A model generated the notes under the pieces. That model did no database searches and was not told the DNA's origin. It was given only the letters and a program-made list of their open reading frames with translations. A DNA stretch of 64,000 nt from the NCBI GenBank assembly GCA_030153485.1, contig JAGUQX010000003.1, positions 123,567 to 187,566 on the forward strand, given 5' to 3'. This DNA comes from Oscillospiraceae bacterium (GTDB taxonomy: Bacteria; Bacillota; Clostridia; Oscillospirales; Ruminococcaceae). Positions 44,280-52,833 of this stretch are shown in pieces. The stretch's first letter is position 1. Each line of letters opens with the position of its first letter. Both the position numbers and the translations under genes were made by a program.

Positions 44280-45596
44280 TTATAAATATATCTTAAATAA
44301 TTTAATTATCTTATCAATTGTTAAACTTGTTATCCCATAGTCATCATGAGGAAATATTTTGGCTAAATATTTAAACCTTCCGTGCTCAAAAATATTAACA
44401 TACCCATCATTTAAAAATATATTATCATTATAAGATTTTAATACAGTTTTTATCTTTATTAAAGGAATTGTAGATGTTTCCAAACTTTCTTCATAAAGAT
44501 AAAACCCTAAAATATCACCCGACTCTTCTTTTACCGTTATTCTACTAATCCAATCTTCTGGCAGTTCTATCATATATCCAAACTTCGTATTTATATATGT
44601 TTGAAAAACTTTATTAAAACCATCTTTTTTATATTTTTTCCATATAGTAAAATATAATTTATTATATTGTTCTATATCATATCCATTTACAATCATTTCT
44701 GATGGAATTTCTGCCTCTCCATCAGAATCTATGTCTTTAGAAAAAAAATGATTAGCCCGTTTTGTTTCTATCAATACTTTTTCACCTGATAAATATATAG
44801 GATTTAGCAAAACATCATTTTCATAATATAAAACTTGACTATATGTACTAAAATCATCACCAATAAAATCCAAAATTAAAATCGGATTCCCGTTTTTAGA
44901 AAAACTTTTAGTAGAATTTATATGAGATGTAAGAAATGGATCTATCTCAACAGAAGACAAATTTGAAAATACTTCTTTATCTTTATCATATTTAAGTAAA
45001 TTAACAATAATATTTCCTTTATTATCGTTACTAGAATAAACTATTTCATCTTGATTATCACCATTTATATCAAAAAATTCTAAAAACTCATATTTTTCTG
45101 ATGATATAAATTCTAATTTATTTAAATTAAATTTATATATATAAAAGTTTTTTTCTAATAAAAAATCAATAAAGCCAATAATAATAAAAGTCTTATTATT
45201 CGTATTTATATGAAAAACTTTATCAATATCTACAGCAGTTACAGAGATATCTTGTAAAGATATCCAATTTCCATCTTTTTGAGAAAGAAGATTTATATTA
45301 ATATTTTTTCTATATTCGCCAGTCTCTGTTGAATAAAAAACTATACCCTCCTCATTTCCATCAGTATTAATATCGGAAATCATTATAGGCAATAAATTTT
45401 CACCTGTTTGTGGATATATAAGATTTGTATCTTTATTAAATAGAGATTTTTTAAATGAGTTATATATATCAGTCTGTGTTTTTGAAAATGTTGGAGAAAA
45501 TATAGATTCTTCTATATTTCTTGAACTACTGTTGCAACCAAATAAAACTGTTGTCATAAAAATTCCAAAAATTATAAACAAAATTTTAGATTTCAT
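44280..45596 (-). CDS. Lipoprotein with three calcium-loop-like repeats, cotranscribed with a two-component system
   Basis: 438 residues. Lipoprotein signal: MKSKILFIIFGIFMTTVLFG followed by the modified Cys21. The mature part contains three D-x-D/N-x-D-G-x-x-E-like loops: DINTDGNEEGIVF, DINGDNQDEIVY and DIDSDGEAEIP, spaced about 100-150 residues apart, as in FG-GAP/VCBS-type beta-propeller proteins. The C-terminal ~120 residues (TYINTKFGYMIELPEDWISRITV) resemble a separate domain found in cell-surface proteins. It lies 12 nt upstream of the response regulator, so it may feed information to the kinase. I do not know its exact function. Confidence 0.75.
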   Translation of the reverse strand: MKSKILFIIFGIFMTTVLFGCNSSSRNIEESIFSPTFSKTQTDIYNSFKKSLFNKDTNLIYPQTGENLLPIMISDINTDGNEEGIVFYSTETGEYRKNININLLSQKDGNWISLQDISVTAVDIDKVFHINTNNKTFIIIGFIDFLLEKNFYIYKFNLNKLEFISSEKYEFLEFFDINGDNQDEIVYSSNDNKGNIIVNLLKYDKDKEVFSNLSSVEIDPFLTSHINSTKSFSKNGNPILILDFIGDDFSTYSQVLYYENDVLLNPIYLSGEKVLIETKRANHFFSKDIDSDGEAEIPSEMIVNGYDIEQYNKLYFTIWKKYKKDGFNKVFQTYINTKFGYMIELPEDWISRITVKEESGDILGFYLYEESLETSTIPLIKIKTVLKSYNDNIFLNDGYVNIFEHGRFKYLAKIFPHDDYGITSLTIDKIIKLFKIYL

Positions 45597-45627
45597 CTTT
45601 AACCTTCCATTAACTATTTTGTAATTT

Positions 45628-45657
45628 ATTATACCATATAAATCAATTTTTTGTAAA
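45628..45657 (-). promoter_or_regulatory. Extended -10 promoter of the lipoprotein/two-component/recA run
   Basis: On the minus strand: TTTACA (45652-45657), 18-nt spacer, TGGTATAAT (hexamer 45628-45633). The -35 box touches the terminator stem of the gene before it. Confidence 0.65.
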
Positions 45658-45694
45658 TAAAAGAGGGATACATTTGTATCCCTCTTTTATTTAC
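45653..45694 (-). terminator. Terminator after the membrane protein gene at 45719
   Basis: Perfect 19-bp stem (45653-45671 with 45676-45694), 4-nt loop, GAGGGATAC core. Confidence 0.88.
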
Positions 45695-45718
45695 CAATAT
45701 AACTAAATTTATATTTTA

Positions 45719-46573
45719 TTATATTGGTAGTTGTATTATTGGTTCCATAACAGGAACCTGTTCTTCTCCAAATTTATAACTTTTTAATATTACAAATGTG
45801 AAAAATAAAGCATATATAGATATAGCAAAATCACTTATATGTATCATATCATCTATATATATATTTTCTGTTCCAAAAAAAATAGAAGATATATATCTTG
45901 GAATAGTTCCAACTAATCCTAAAAATCCACCAAATATCCCATAAAAAAACAATGATGTTCTATTAACTTTTAAATCACAACCCGTCAAAACTCTAGCCGA
46001 TCCATTTAAAAATAAAGCCATACAACATAGATATATAGTTTCAAACCAAATATCTGTAATCTCTATTGTTGTTGTATCAGATGAAAATGTTCGAACTATT
46101 CTTATAAGAAATAAAAGGATAGGAGAAAACATAAAATAATAATAAATATACCTTTCTTTAATGATTCCCAAAAAGGAAAGTCCTAAAAATAAAAAGCATA
46201 AACTAGTTAAACCAATAGAAATATATTGAATAATAGTAAGAAGTGTTATATTTTTAGTTATAATAATTTGTAGACCAAACTGAGAAAAACAAACTAAAAA
46301 TACAAATATATATACCAACCCAAATGCCGATTTATTAGAATTTACAGTCTTATAGGTATAATCCAAATGTAATAAATATGAGAAAAATATAAAAAAACTT
46401 CCAGAAAAGACAACAGAATAAATTATAAATGAAGAAATATCACCAGTTCGAGAAATTATTTCCCCTAAATATAAAGTTTCTCCTTCTATTTGAACAAACT
46501 TTAAAAACATTGATAATATAGAGAAAATAAGGAAAACAACAATAATTATGTATCCCTTAAAATTTAATTTCAT
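45719..46573 (-). CDS. Unknown polytopic membrane protein
   Basis: 284 residues from ATG 46573, with GGAAG 8 nt upstream; the start at 46609 is less likely. Eight or so hydrophobic segments cover most of the chain (IIIVVFLIFSILSMFL, IIYSVVFSGSFFIFFSYLL, LVYIFVFLVCFSQFGLQI and so on), with an extracytoplasmic loop after the first helix (VQIEGETLYLGEIISRTGDI). The short tail is cytoplasmic or external with no motif. I do not recognise the family. It is transcribed alone, divergent from spoIID and closed by a strong terminator, so its expression is separate from the two-component operon. Confidence 0.65.
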   Translation of the reverse strand: MKLNFKGYIIIVVFLIFSILSMFLKFVQIEGETLYLGEIISRTGDISSFIIYSVVFSGSFFIFFSYLLHLDYTYKTVNSNKSAFGLVYIFVFLVCFSQFGLQIIITKNITLLTIIQYISIGLTSLCFLFLGLSFLGIIKERYIYYYFMFSPILLFLIRIVRTFSSDTTTIEITDIWFETIYLCCMALFLNGSARVLTGCDLKVNRTSLFFYGIFGGFLGLVGTIPRYISSIFFGTENIYIDDMIHISDFAISIYALFFTFVILKSYKFGEEQVPVMEPIIQLPI

Positions 46574-46707
46574 AATAAGCACTTCCATATAAATTTGTGT
46601 AATATCCATACACCTTAGTCTAATATATATTAACTATAATAATATTTAAAACTTATAAAGTCAATAGATGAAAACAATTATACTATGTATAGAAGGATGA
46701 TTTAAAA

Positions 46708-47712
46708 TTGAAAAAGAACATTTTAATAATAATTATATTTATTTCTATAATTATTATATTACCAATATTCTCATTAAAAAAAGAATCTAATAAAGAAAAA
46801 ATAAATCAAATAGAACAGAATTTATCAATAAAAGATAAAATATCCGTTGAAAAATTTGAAAAAATAAAAGTTTTAGACCATAAAACAGATACAGTTTTTG
46901 ACATAAAAATAAAAGACTATATAGCCGGTGTTGTTCGCGGAGAAATCCCTGCGAACTTTGAAGAAGAAGCTATAAAAGCCCAATCTGTTGCCGCTTATAC
47001 ATACCTAATTTCAAGTATAGACACCTATTTAAAATCGCCACCTCCTAAATTAAAAGGAGCTATTATTTCTACAAATCCATCGTCCCATCAATCATTTGTT
47101 TCAGAAGATGAGGCTAAAATTTTATATAAAGAAAACTTTAAAAAATATAATAAAAAAATTTTAAAAGCAGTTGATGAAACCCTAGGACAGGTAATAACAT
47201 ATCAAGATAAGCCAATTATTGCAGCCTATCATTCAAACTCTTCTGGTATAACAGAATCCGCCAAAAATATATGGGGAAATGATGTCCCTTATCTACTACC
47301 AGTAGCTAGTCCTCTAGATTTAGAGGTTTCTTTAAACAAATCATCAAAATCTTTTTCTGTAGAAGAAGTTAATTCTATTTTAAAAAAATCATTTCCTGAT
47401 ATACAACTTTCTGAAGATAAAACTTTATGGTTTTCCAATCAAAACATTTCACCTTCAGGATATACCATGGATATTAAAGTTGGCGACCAAACTTTAAGTG
47501 GATCAAAGATAAGATCGATATTCTCTTTAAAATCATCATCTTTTTCTATCGTATATAAAAATAACTCTTTTAAATTTGAAACGAAAGGATTTGGTCATGG
47601 AGTTGGTATGAGTCAGTATGGTGCAAATCAGATGGCAAAACAAGGATTGTCTTATACAGAAATTTTAAACCATTACTACTCCGATATTAAAATAGAAGAT
47701 ATATTAAAATAA
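46708..47712 (+). CDS. spoIID: Stage II sporulation protein D (peptidoglycan lytic transglycosylase)
   Basis: 334 residues. With SpoIIP and SpoIIM it drives engulfment of the forespore by cutting glycan strands. N-terminal membrane anchor (ILIIIIFISIIIILPIFSL), then the SpoIID domain: IKDYIAGVVRGEIPANFEEEAIKAQSVAAYTYL with the catalytic Glu in GEIP, AYHSNSSGITESAKNIWG, and C-terminal FGHGVGMSQYGANQMAKQG. TTG start, with AAGGATGAT about 8 nt before it. Expected to depend on sigma-E; I could not fix the promoter. Confidence 0.93.
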   Translation: MKKNILIIIIFISIIIILPIFSLKKESNKEKINQIEQNLSIKDKISVEKFEKIKVLDHKTDTVFDIKIKDYIAGVVRGEIPANFEEEAIKAQSVAAYTYLISSIDTYLKSPPPKLKGAIISTNPSSHQSFVSEDEAKILYKENFKKYNKKILKAVDETLGQVITYQDKPIIAAYHSNSSGITESAKNIWGNDVPYLLPVASPLDLEVSLNKSSKSFSVEEVNSILKKSFPDIQLSEDKTLWFSNQNISPSGYTMDIKVGDQTLSGSKIRSIFSLKSSSFSIVYKNNSFKFETKGFGHGVGMSQYGANQMAKQGLSYTEILNHYYSDIKIEDILK

Positions 47713-47744
47713 TAATATTTATATTTCTGATATTAATATTATTT
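47710..47744. terminator. Weak A/T-only hairpin between convergent spoIID and ypsA
   Basis: 10-bp arms (47710-47719 and 47735-47744), 15-nt loop, containing both stop codons; a T-rich run follows on the plus strand. No G or C in the stem, so efficiency is doubtful. Confidence 0.4.
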
Positions 47745-48213
47745 CTTTTTGCTTTTTATTCGCATAATCTAATGTAAATTTTGTACCGCCTTTATGTCCA
47801 TTATACACCCCCAAAACAGTCATCGCTTTATCCACCAAATAGATATTTCTCTTTGCCATACAAGATTTGGTATAGATGTTACTAATATACACTACTTCAT
47901 CGCTCTTTTGAATTATGCTAAAATATTTATCTCTATGATACGGCGACCATCTATCCGCCTGACTTTCACAGGGTATAACACAGATGAGTTTAATATCAGG
48001 ATATATTTTCTTTAGATCTAAAACTATATCAGCACACCATAGGTCTGATCCCAATGCCATCCCCGTATAAAAAATATTAAAACCATCTAGTATTAATGAA
48101 ACTATATTTTTTCGCAAGTTTTTTTTTAAATTTAAACACTTAATATTTTCTTCATCATACCCAAAGCTTAATTTAGATGGTCTATGACCAGTGAAAGAAC
48201 AAGATTTAACCAT
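47719..48213 (-). CDS. ypsA: YpsA-like SLOG-family protein (DUF1273)
   Basis: 164 residues. SFTGHRPSKLSFGYDE at the N-terminus, FYTGMALGSDLWCADIVL, and VIPCESQADRWSPYHRDKY are the DUF1273/YpsA markers; the fold is Rossmann-like (SLOG superfamily), expected to bind a nucleotide-derived ligand. In Bacillus YpsA affects cell division and oxidative stress tolerance, but the molecular role is unknown. Strong ribosome site AAGGAG. The 253-nt gap to mfd holds no gene; see the entry there. Confidence 0.85.
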   Translation of the reverse strand: MVKSCSFTGHRPSKLSFGYDEENIKCLNLKKNLRKNIVSLILDGFNIFYTGMALGSDLWCADIVLDLKKIYPDIKLICVIPCESQADRWSPYHRDKYFSIIQKSDEVVYISNIYTKSCMAKRNIYLVDKAMTVLGVYNGHKGGTKFTLDYANKKQKEIILISEI

Positions 48214-48466
48214 AATAAATTCAATCTCCTTTTATAAATATATTCCATTAAAACACTATATTTTACAGCATATAATATATACCAAATTTATCTCTATAAT
48301 GTATATAAATAATTTATACATAAAGCTTATTGTTAAATTAAATAAAAGTCTGTGTACTTATTTCCACTTTATACATATTGCTTTAAAATATTATATTTTA
48401 TAACATTATTATATATTTAAATCAGAAAATAATTTGTCAACAATTGTATATAAAATAGTTTTTTTA
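48214..48466. other. Gap without a gene between ypsA and mfd
   Basis: 253 nt, very AT-rich, no plausible coding frame. On the minus strand a TTGACA (48435-48440) occurs with only poor -10 matches (AATATA at 17 nt or TATATA at 19 nt). A long leader or small RNA ahead of ypsA is possible but not supported by a clear structure. No mfd terminator is seen. Confidence 0.5.
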
Positions 48467-51400
48467 TTATTCTATGTTTAAAAGTATACCAACAACCTCT
48501 CTAATAACATCTGCTGATTTTCCGCCTTTAATAATCTTAATTATTATATAAGGGCTTTTTCCAGCATTAACCAAAACTCTTCCTCTAAGTGATTTTGTTA
48601 AAATTCCAACTATATCTATATCTAAGCTATTTGTTGAAAATATCAATTTTTCCCCTTGTTGATTTATTTCTTTAAAACCAAACTTAGCTGCTGTATTTCT
48701 TAAAAGCGCAATATCCACCAAACCTTCAACACATTTTGGGATATCCCCAAATCTATCTATCATCTCGTCTAATATATCCTGACTATCTTCTAGACTTTTT
48801 ATACCTGCTATCTTTCTATAAATATCCAATCTTTGTGCCAAGTTTTGAATATAATTATCTGGAATATACGCGTCTATTCTAACATCTATCAAACATTCTG
48901 TAGTTGCTATATCTTTCTTTTCTCCCTTTTGTTCTTTTATAGCATCCGAAAGAAGTTTTAAATACATATCATACCCAACATCTTCCATATGTCCATGCTG
49001 TTTTGATCCTAGCATATTTCCCGCCCCTCGTATCTCTAAATCCCTTAAAGCAATTTTATGCCCCGAACCAAACTGTGTAAATTCTTTTATAGCAGAAAGC
49101 CTTTTAGAAGCTATATCAGATAATTCCTTTCCCTCAGAAAATGTGAAATACGCATACGCTCTTCTATTTGATCGTCCAACTCTTCCTCTAAGTTGATAAA
49201 GTTGAGACAATCCCATTCTATCTGCATCTTCTATTATTAATGTATTACAATTTGCTATATCAACACCTGTTTCTATAATCGTTGTACAAACTAATACATC
49301 TATTTCTTTATCAATAAGGCTTCTCCAAACTTTGGCTAAATCATCCTCCCCCATTCTTCCATGGGCAATTCCTATACGACAATCAGGAACTTGTTCTATC
49401 AAACTATTTGCAACACTATCTATAGTTTCTACCCTATTATGAATATAAAAAACTTGCCCTCCTCTCCTCATCTCTTTATTTATAGCATCTATTATTACAC
49501 CTGTATTATGCTCCATAACATAGGTTTGTATAGGCAATCTATCTCTTGGAGCCTGTTCTATTATCGACATATCTCTTATTCCCGACATCGCCATATTTAA
49601 AGTTCTAGGAATAGGAGTTGCAGAAAGACTTAATTGGTCAACGCCTATAAAAAATTCTTTAAACTTCTCTTTGTGTAAAACTCCAAACCTTTGTTCTTCA
49701 TCTATTATTGCCAGTCCCAAATCTTTAAATTTAACATCTTTTTGGACAAGTCTATGAGTTCCTATCACTATATCTATCTCTCCTGATTCTAGCCTCTCTA
49801 AAACTTGCTTTTGTTCTTTTTTATTTTTAAATCTAGATAAAAGTGATACTTTGATAGGAAAATTTCCTATCCTTTTTTTTATAGTTTTATAATGTTGCCA
49901 TGCTAAAATAGTTGTAGGGCATAAAAGAGCACACTGCTTTCCATCTAAAACAGCTTTAAACGCCCCCCTAATAGAAACTTCTGTCTTTCCAAAACCCACA
50001 TCTCCACATAAAACCCTATCCATAGGATTTATACTTTCCATGTCTTTTTTTATCTCTTCTATACACCTTAGCTGGTCATCTGTTTCTTGATATTCAAAAT
50101 GTGATTCAAAATCTCTCTGCATTTCACAATCTTCTGAAAAAGCAAACCCTTTTATCTTTATCCTATCAGAATATATTTTTATAAGTTCTTTCGCCATATC
50201 ATCTACGGCTTGTTTAACTCTTGATCGCGTCTTATTCCATTCTCCACTATTCAACTTATTTAATTTTATTCTGGTTTCATCCTTTGGTCCTATATATTTA
50301 GAAACTAGATCTAGCTGTGTTACAGGAAGATATAAAGTGTCTGCTCCTGCATATTTTAACTTTATATAATCTTTTATAATTCCATCTAATTTTATTTTAT
50401 TAACTCCATCAAATATTCCAATTCCATGTGAAACATGTACAACTATATCACCTTGTTGTAAATCGGATAAACTTTTTATCTCTTCCCCTTTAGTTTTTTT
50501 ACTCTTTCTAGAAGAAACTAATTTTCCTTCTTTTTTACTAGTTATAACCGCAAATTTAGAATCAGTATATTCAAAACCAGAAGATAAACATCCCTCTTTT
50601 ATATATATTTCCCCAGAGATTATTTCTTTATCTTTTAAATAATAACTAGATCTAATACCCATATATTCTAAATCTAAAACTAAATTCTTTGCCGCCTTTT
50701 TTGTTATCGCTAAAACGACTACAGTATATCCTTGTGATTTAAAATCTTTTAGTTGTTCATACAACATCTTAATATCACCACTCCAGCTAGATGTCTCCAA
50801 ACAATTAAGATTTATAATCCCTTTGAATTTAATATTATTATAGCTTTTTAAAAAATTGTCCAGATATAAACCATTAGATCTTTTTAACGATTCATCTAAA
50901 ATATCGAAAGTTTGTATATACCCTTCAAATCCTCTACATATTTGATTTTCATCTGTAAGAATTTTTAAATCCTCTATATATTGCGAATTTATGCTTTTAA
51001 AACGTTCTTTTATCTTTCCATATTCCAATATAAATACTAAGTCTTCCTTAAAATAATCAAATATACTTCCAAATCCATCAATAAAAGGAATATATTTATC
51101 AATATGATTTAAACTTATATCTTGATTTATTAGCTCTATATCTTGACGGATAAACTTTTCTATAGCTAAATAATTATTAGATTTTTTTATAGATAACAAA
51201 AAATTATCCAATTTTTTTATAAGTTTAGTCTTATCATATACAAAACTTTCTCTAGCAGGGACAATGGTTATGAAATCTATAACGCCCTCTCTCCTTTGAC
51301 TGTCTAGATCAAAATAAGCGATACTGTCTATTTCATCCCCCCAGAATTCTATTCTAACTGGATTTTTATCACAAGGAGAATATATATCTAATATCCCCCC

Positions 51401-51937
51401 TCTTTTACTAAACTGTCCTATGCCATCGACCTGTGCCCTATTTATATATCCTATACTTATCAGATTTTTTATAATATCTTCCATAGTATATTTATTCTTT
51501 TTAATCGATATCTCAAAACTACAATTTTTTATTCTATCTAAGGATATAACCTTTTGTACAACACTGTCTATTGATGATACAAAAATTTTTCCCTTCCCCA
51601 GACAAATCTCCCACAAACTTTTAAGTCTTATATGATCATATTCTAAAGAAATGGCCCCAATATCTCTATACACAATCTCTCTAGAAGGAAATAAGAACGC
51701 TTTTTCATCTTCAAACATAGAATTTATATCATATACAAGTTTTGAAGATTCTCCTTCGCTAGATGTAACAACCAATATATTTTTATCGCTATTTAAATAA
51801 AGAGCATTAAATATAATATGAGCTTTATGAATAAGGTTTGCTCCTACAACCAAAGAAGGAAGCTTTTTTTGATTTATATTTTTAAAAATTTCAGAAAATT
51901 GTGTTTGTTGACCTATATCGTATTTAAAAATATTCAT
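48467..51937 (-). CDS. mfd: Transcription-repair coupling factor Mfd
   Basis: 1156 residues, full length. Removes RNA polymerase stalled at lesions and recruits UvrA. N-terminal UvrB-like homology, RNA polymerase-interacting domain around 480-550 (GDIVVHVSHGIGIFDGV), then the RecG-like motor: Walker A GDVGFGKTEV, DEEQRFGV, SATPIPRTL, ETGVDIANCNTLIIEDADRMGLSQLYQLRGRVGRS. A C-terminal UvrA-binding TRCF domain ends it. Ribosome site GGAGG. It follows pth by 33 nt; they share a promoter. Confidence 0.96.
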   Translation of the reverse strand: MNIFKYDIGQQTQFSEIFKNINQKKLPSLVVGANLIHKAHIIFNALYLNSDKNILVVTSSEGESSKLVYDINSMFEDEKAFLFPSREIVYRDIGAISLEYDHIRLKSLWEICLGKGKIFVSSIDSVVQKVISLDRIKNCSFEISIKKNKYTMEDIIKNLISIGYINRAQVDGIGQFSKRGGILDIYSPCDKNPVRIEFWGDEIDSIAYFDLDSQRREGVIDFITIVPARESFVYDKTKLIKKLDNFLLSIKKSNNYLAIEKFIRQDIELINQDISLNHIDKYIPFIDGFGSIFDYFKEDLVFILEYGKIKERFKSINSQYIEDLKILTDENQICRGFEGYIQTFDILDESLKRSNGLYLDNFLKSYNNIKFKGIINLNCLETSSWSGDIKMLYEQLKDFKSQGYTVVVLAITKKAAKNLVLDLEYMGIRSSYYLKDKEIISGEIYIKEGCLSSGFEYTDSKFAVITSKKEGKLVSSRKSKKTKGEEIKSLSDLQQGDIVVHVSHGIGIFDGVNKIKLDGIIKDYIKLKYAGADTLYLPVTQLDLVSKYIGPKDETRIKLNKLNSGEWNKTRSRVKQAVDDMAKELIKIYSDRIKIKGFAFSEDCEMQRDFESHFEYQETDDQLRCIEEIKKDMESINPMDRVLCGDVGFGKTEVSIRGAFKAVLDGKQCALLCPTTILAWQHYKTIKKRIGNFPIKVSLLSRFKNKKEQKQVLERLESGEIDIVIGTHRLVQKDVKFKDLGLAIIDEEQRFGVLHKEKFKEFFIGVDQLSLSATPIPRTLNMAMSGIRDMSIIEQAPRDRLPIQTYVMEHNTGVIIDAINKEMRRGGQVFYIHNRVETIDSVANSLIEQVPDCRIGIAHGRMGEDDLAKVWRSLIDKEIDVLVCTTIIETGVDIANCNTLIIEDADRMGLSQLYQLRGRVGRSNRRAYAYFTFSEGKELSDIASKRLSAIKEFTQFGSGHKIALRDLEIRGAGNMLGSKQHGHMEDVGYDMYLKLLSDAIKEQKGEKKDIATTECLIDVRIDAYIPDNYIQNLAQRLDIYRKIAGIKSLEDSQDILDEMIDRFGDIPKCVEGLVDIALLRNTAAKFGFKEINQQGEKLIFSTNSLDIDIVGILTKSLRGRVLVNAGKSPYIIIKIIKGGKSADVIREVVGILLNIE

Positions 51938-51970
51938 TATTTATCCTCCGTTAATAGAATTAAAAATATA

Positions 51971-52561
51971 TCAATTATGCATATTCATAGCTTTATCAAT
52001 ACCATTTTTAACTATGGAAAAAACCATATCTACACTTTTTTTATAACTTTTTTCCATCAATTCATTCTCACACCCCTTAAATTTAGACAAAACCCAATCC
52101 GCAAGATTCATATCTTTATATGGTTTTTTTCCCACACCTATTTTTATCCTTGGAAAAATATCATTATCTATATAGTTTAAAATATCTGACACCCCATTAT
52201 GCCCACCCGCACTTCCTCTTCCTTTTATCTTTATATTTCCAGGCTCTAGTGTTATATCATCATATAATATTATCATCTGTTCACCAGAAAGTTTGTAATA
52301 TTTTAACACTTGTATAATTGATTCTCCGCTATTATTCATAAAAGTTTGCGGTTTTAAAAGAACAACTTTTTTTGACTCACAACAACCCTCTCCCGTAAGT
52401 CCTTTAAACCTTAACCTATTAATATTTATATCCAGTCTTTTCGCAAGATAATCTATACTTTTAAACCCCGCGTTATGTCTTGTGTTTTCATAAGACGCCC
52501 CTGGATTTCCTAGCCCAACTATAACCCACTCTATATTGCTTTTTTTAAATAATTTTAACAA
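51971..52561 (-). CDS. pth: Peptidyl-tRNA hydrolase
   Basis: 196 residues. Releases peptides from drop-off peptidyl-tRNA. Signature VGLGNPGASYENTRHNAGF with the catalytic His and Asn, PQTFMNNSGES, LYDDITLEPGNIKIKGRGSAGGHNG and the FPRIKIGVGKP-like turn. A TTG start gives the extension MLKLFKKSN before the conserved IEWVIVGLGNPG; the ribosome site is weak. First gene of pth-mfd. Confidence 0.94.
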   Translation of the reverse strand: MLKLFKKSNIEWVIVGLGNPGASYENTRHNAGFKSIDYLAKRLDININRLRFKGLTGEGCCESKKVVLLKPQTFMNNSGESIIQVLKYYKLSGEQMIILYDDITLEPGNIKIKGRGSAGGHNGVSDILNYIDNDIFPRIKIGVGKKPYKDMNLADWVLSKFKGCENELMEKSYKKSVDMVFSIVKNGIDKAMNMHN

Positions 52562-52601
52562 TTTAAATACACTCTTTCATATTATATTTATAATAAAAAT
52601 T

Positions 52602-52630
52602 ATTTTACATTCATAACTTTTTTTTGTCAA
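52602..52630 (-). promoter_or_regulatory. Promoter of pth-mfd
   Basis: On the minus strand: TTGACA (52625-52630), 17-nt spacer, TAAAAT (52602-52607), about 35 nt of leader before the pth start. Confidence 0.75.
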
Positions 52631-52748
52631 TTTATGGAGCACTAATTTAATATAATATAATCTACCGATATATAACTTATATATTCATAATTTGAAATAT
52701 ATTTTATGTAAATATCAATAAAATATATAAAATAATTATATTTAGGTA

Positions 52749-52777
52749 TTGCAAAACTTTAAATATTGTAGTATGAT
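52749..52777 (+). promoter_or_regulatory. Promoter of the G5/M23 peptidase gene
   Basis: TTGCAA (52749-52754), 17-nt spacer, TATGAT (52772-52777), about 50 nt before the ATG. The remainder of the 272-nt gap holds the divergent pth promoter. Confidence 0.65.
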
Positions 52778-52833
52778 TAAAAAAGTTTTTCTTAAAATAC
52801 GCAAATAAAAACATATGTTAAAGGAGTGTTTGT

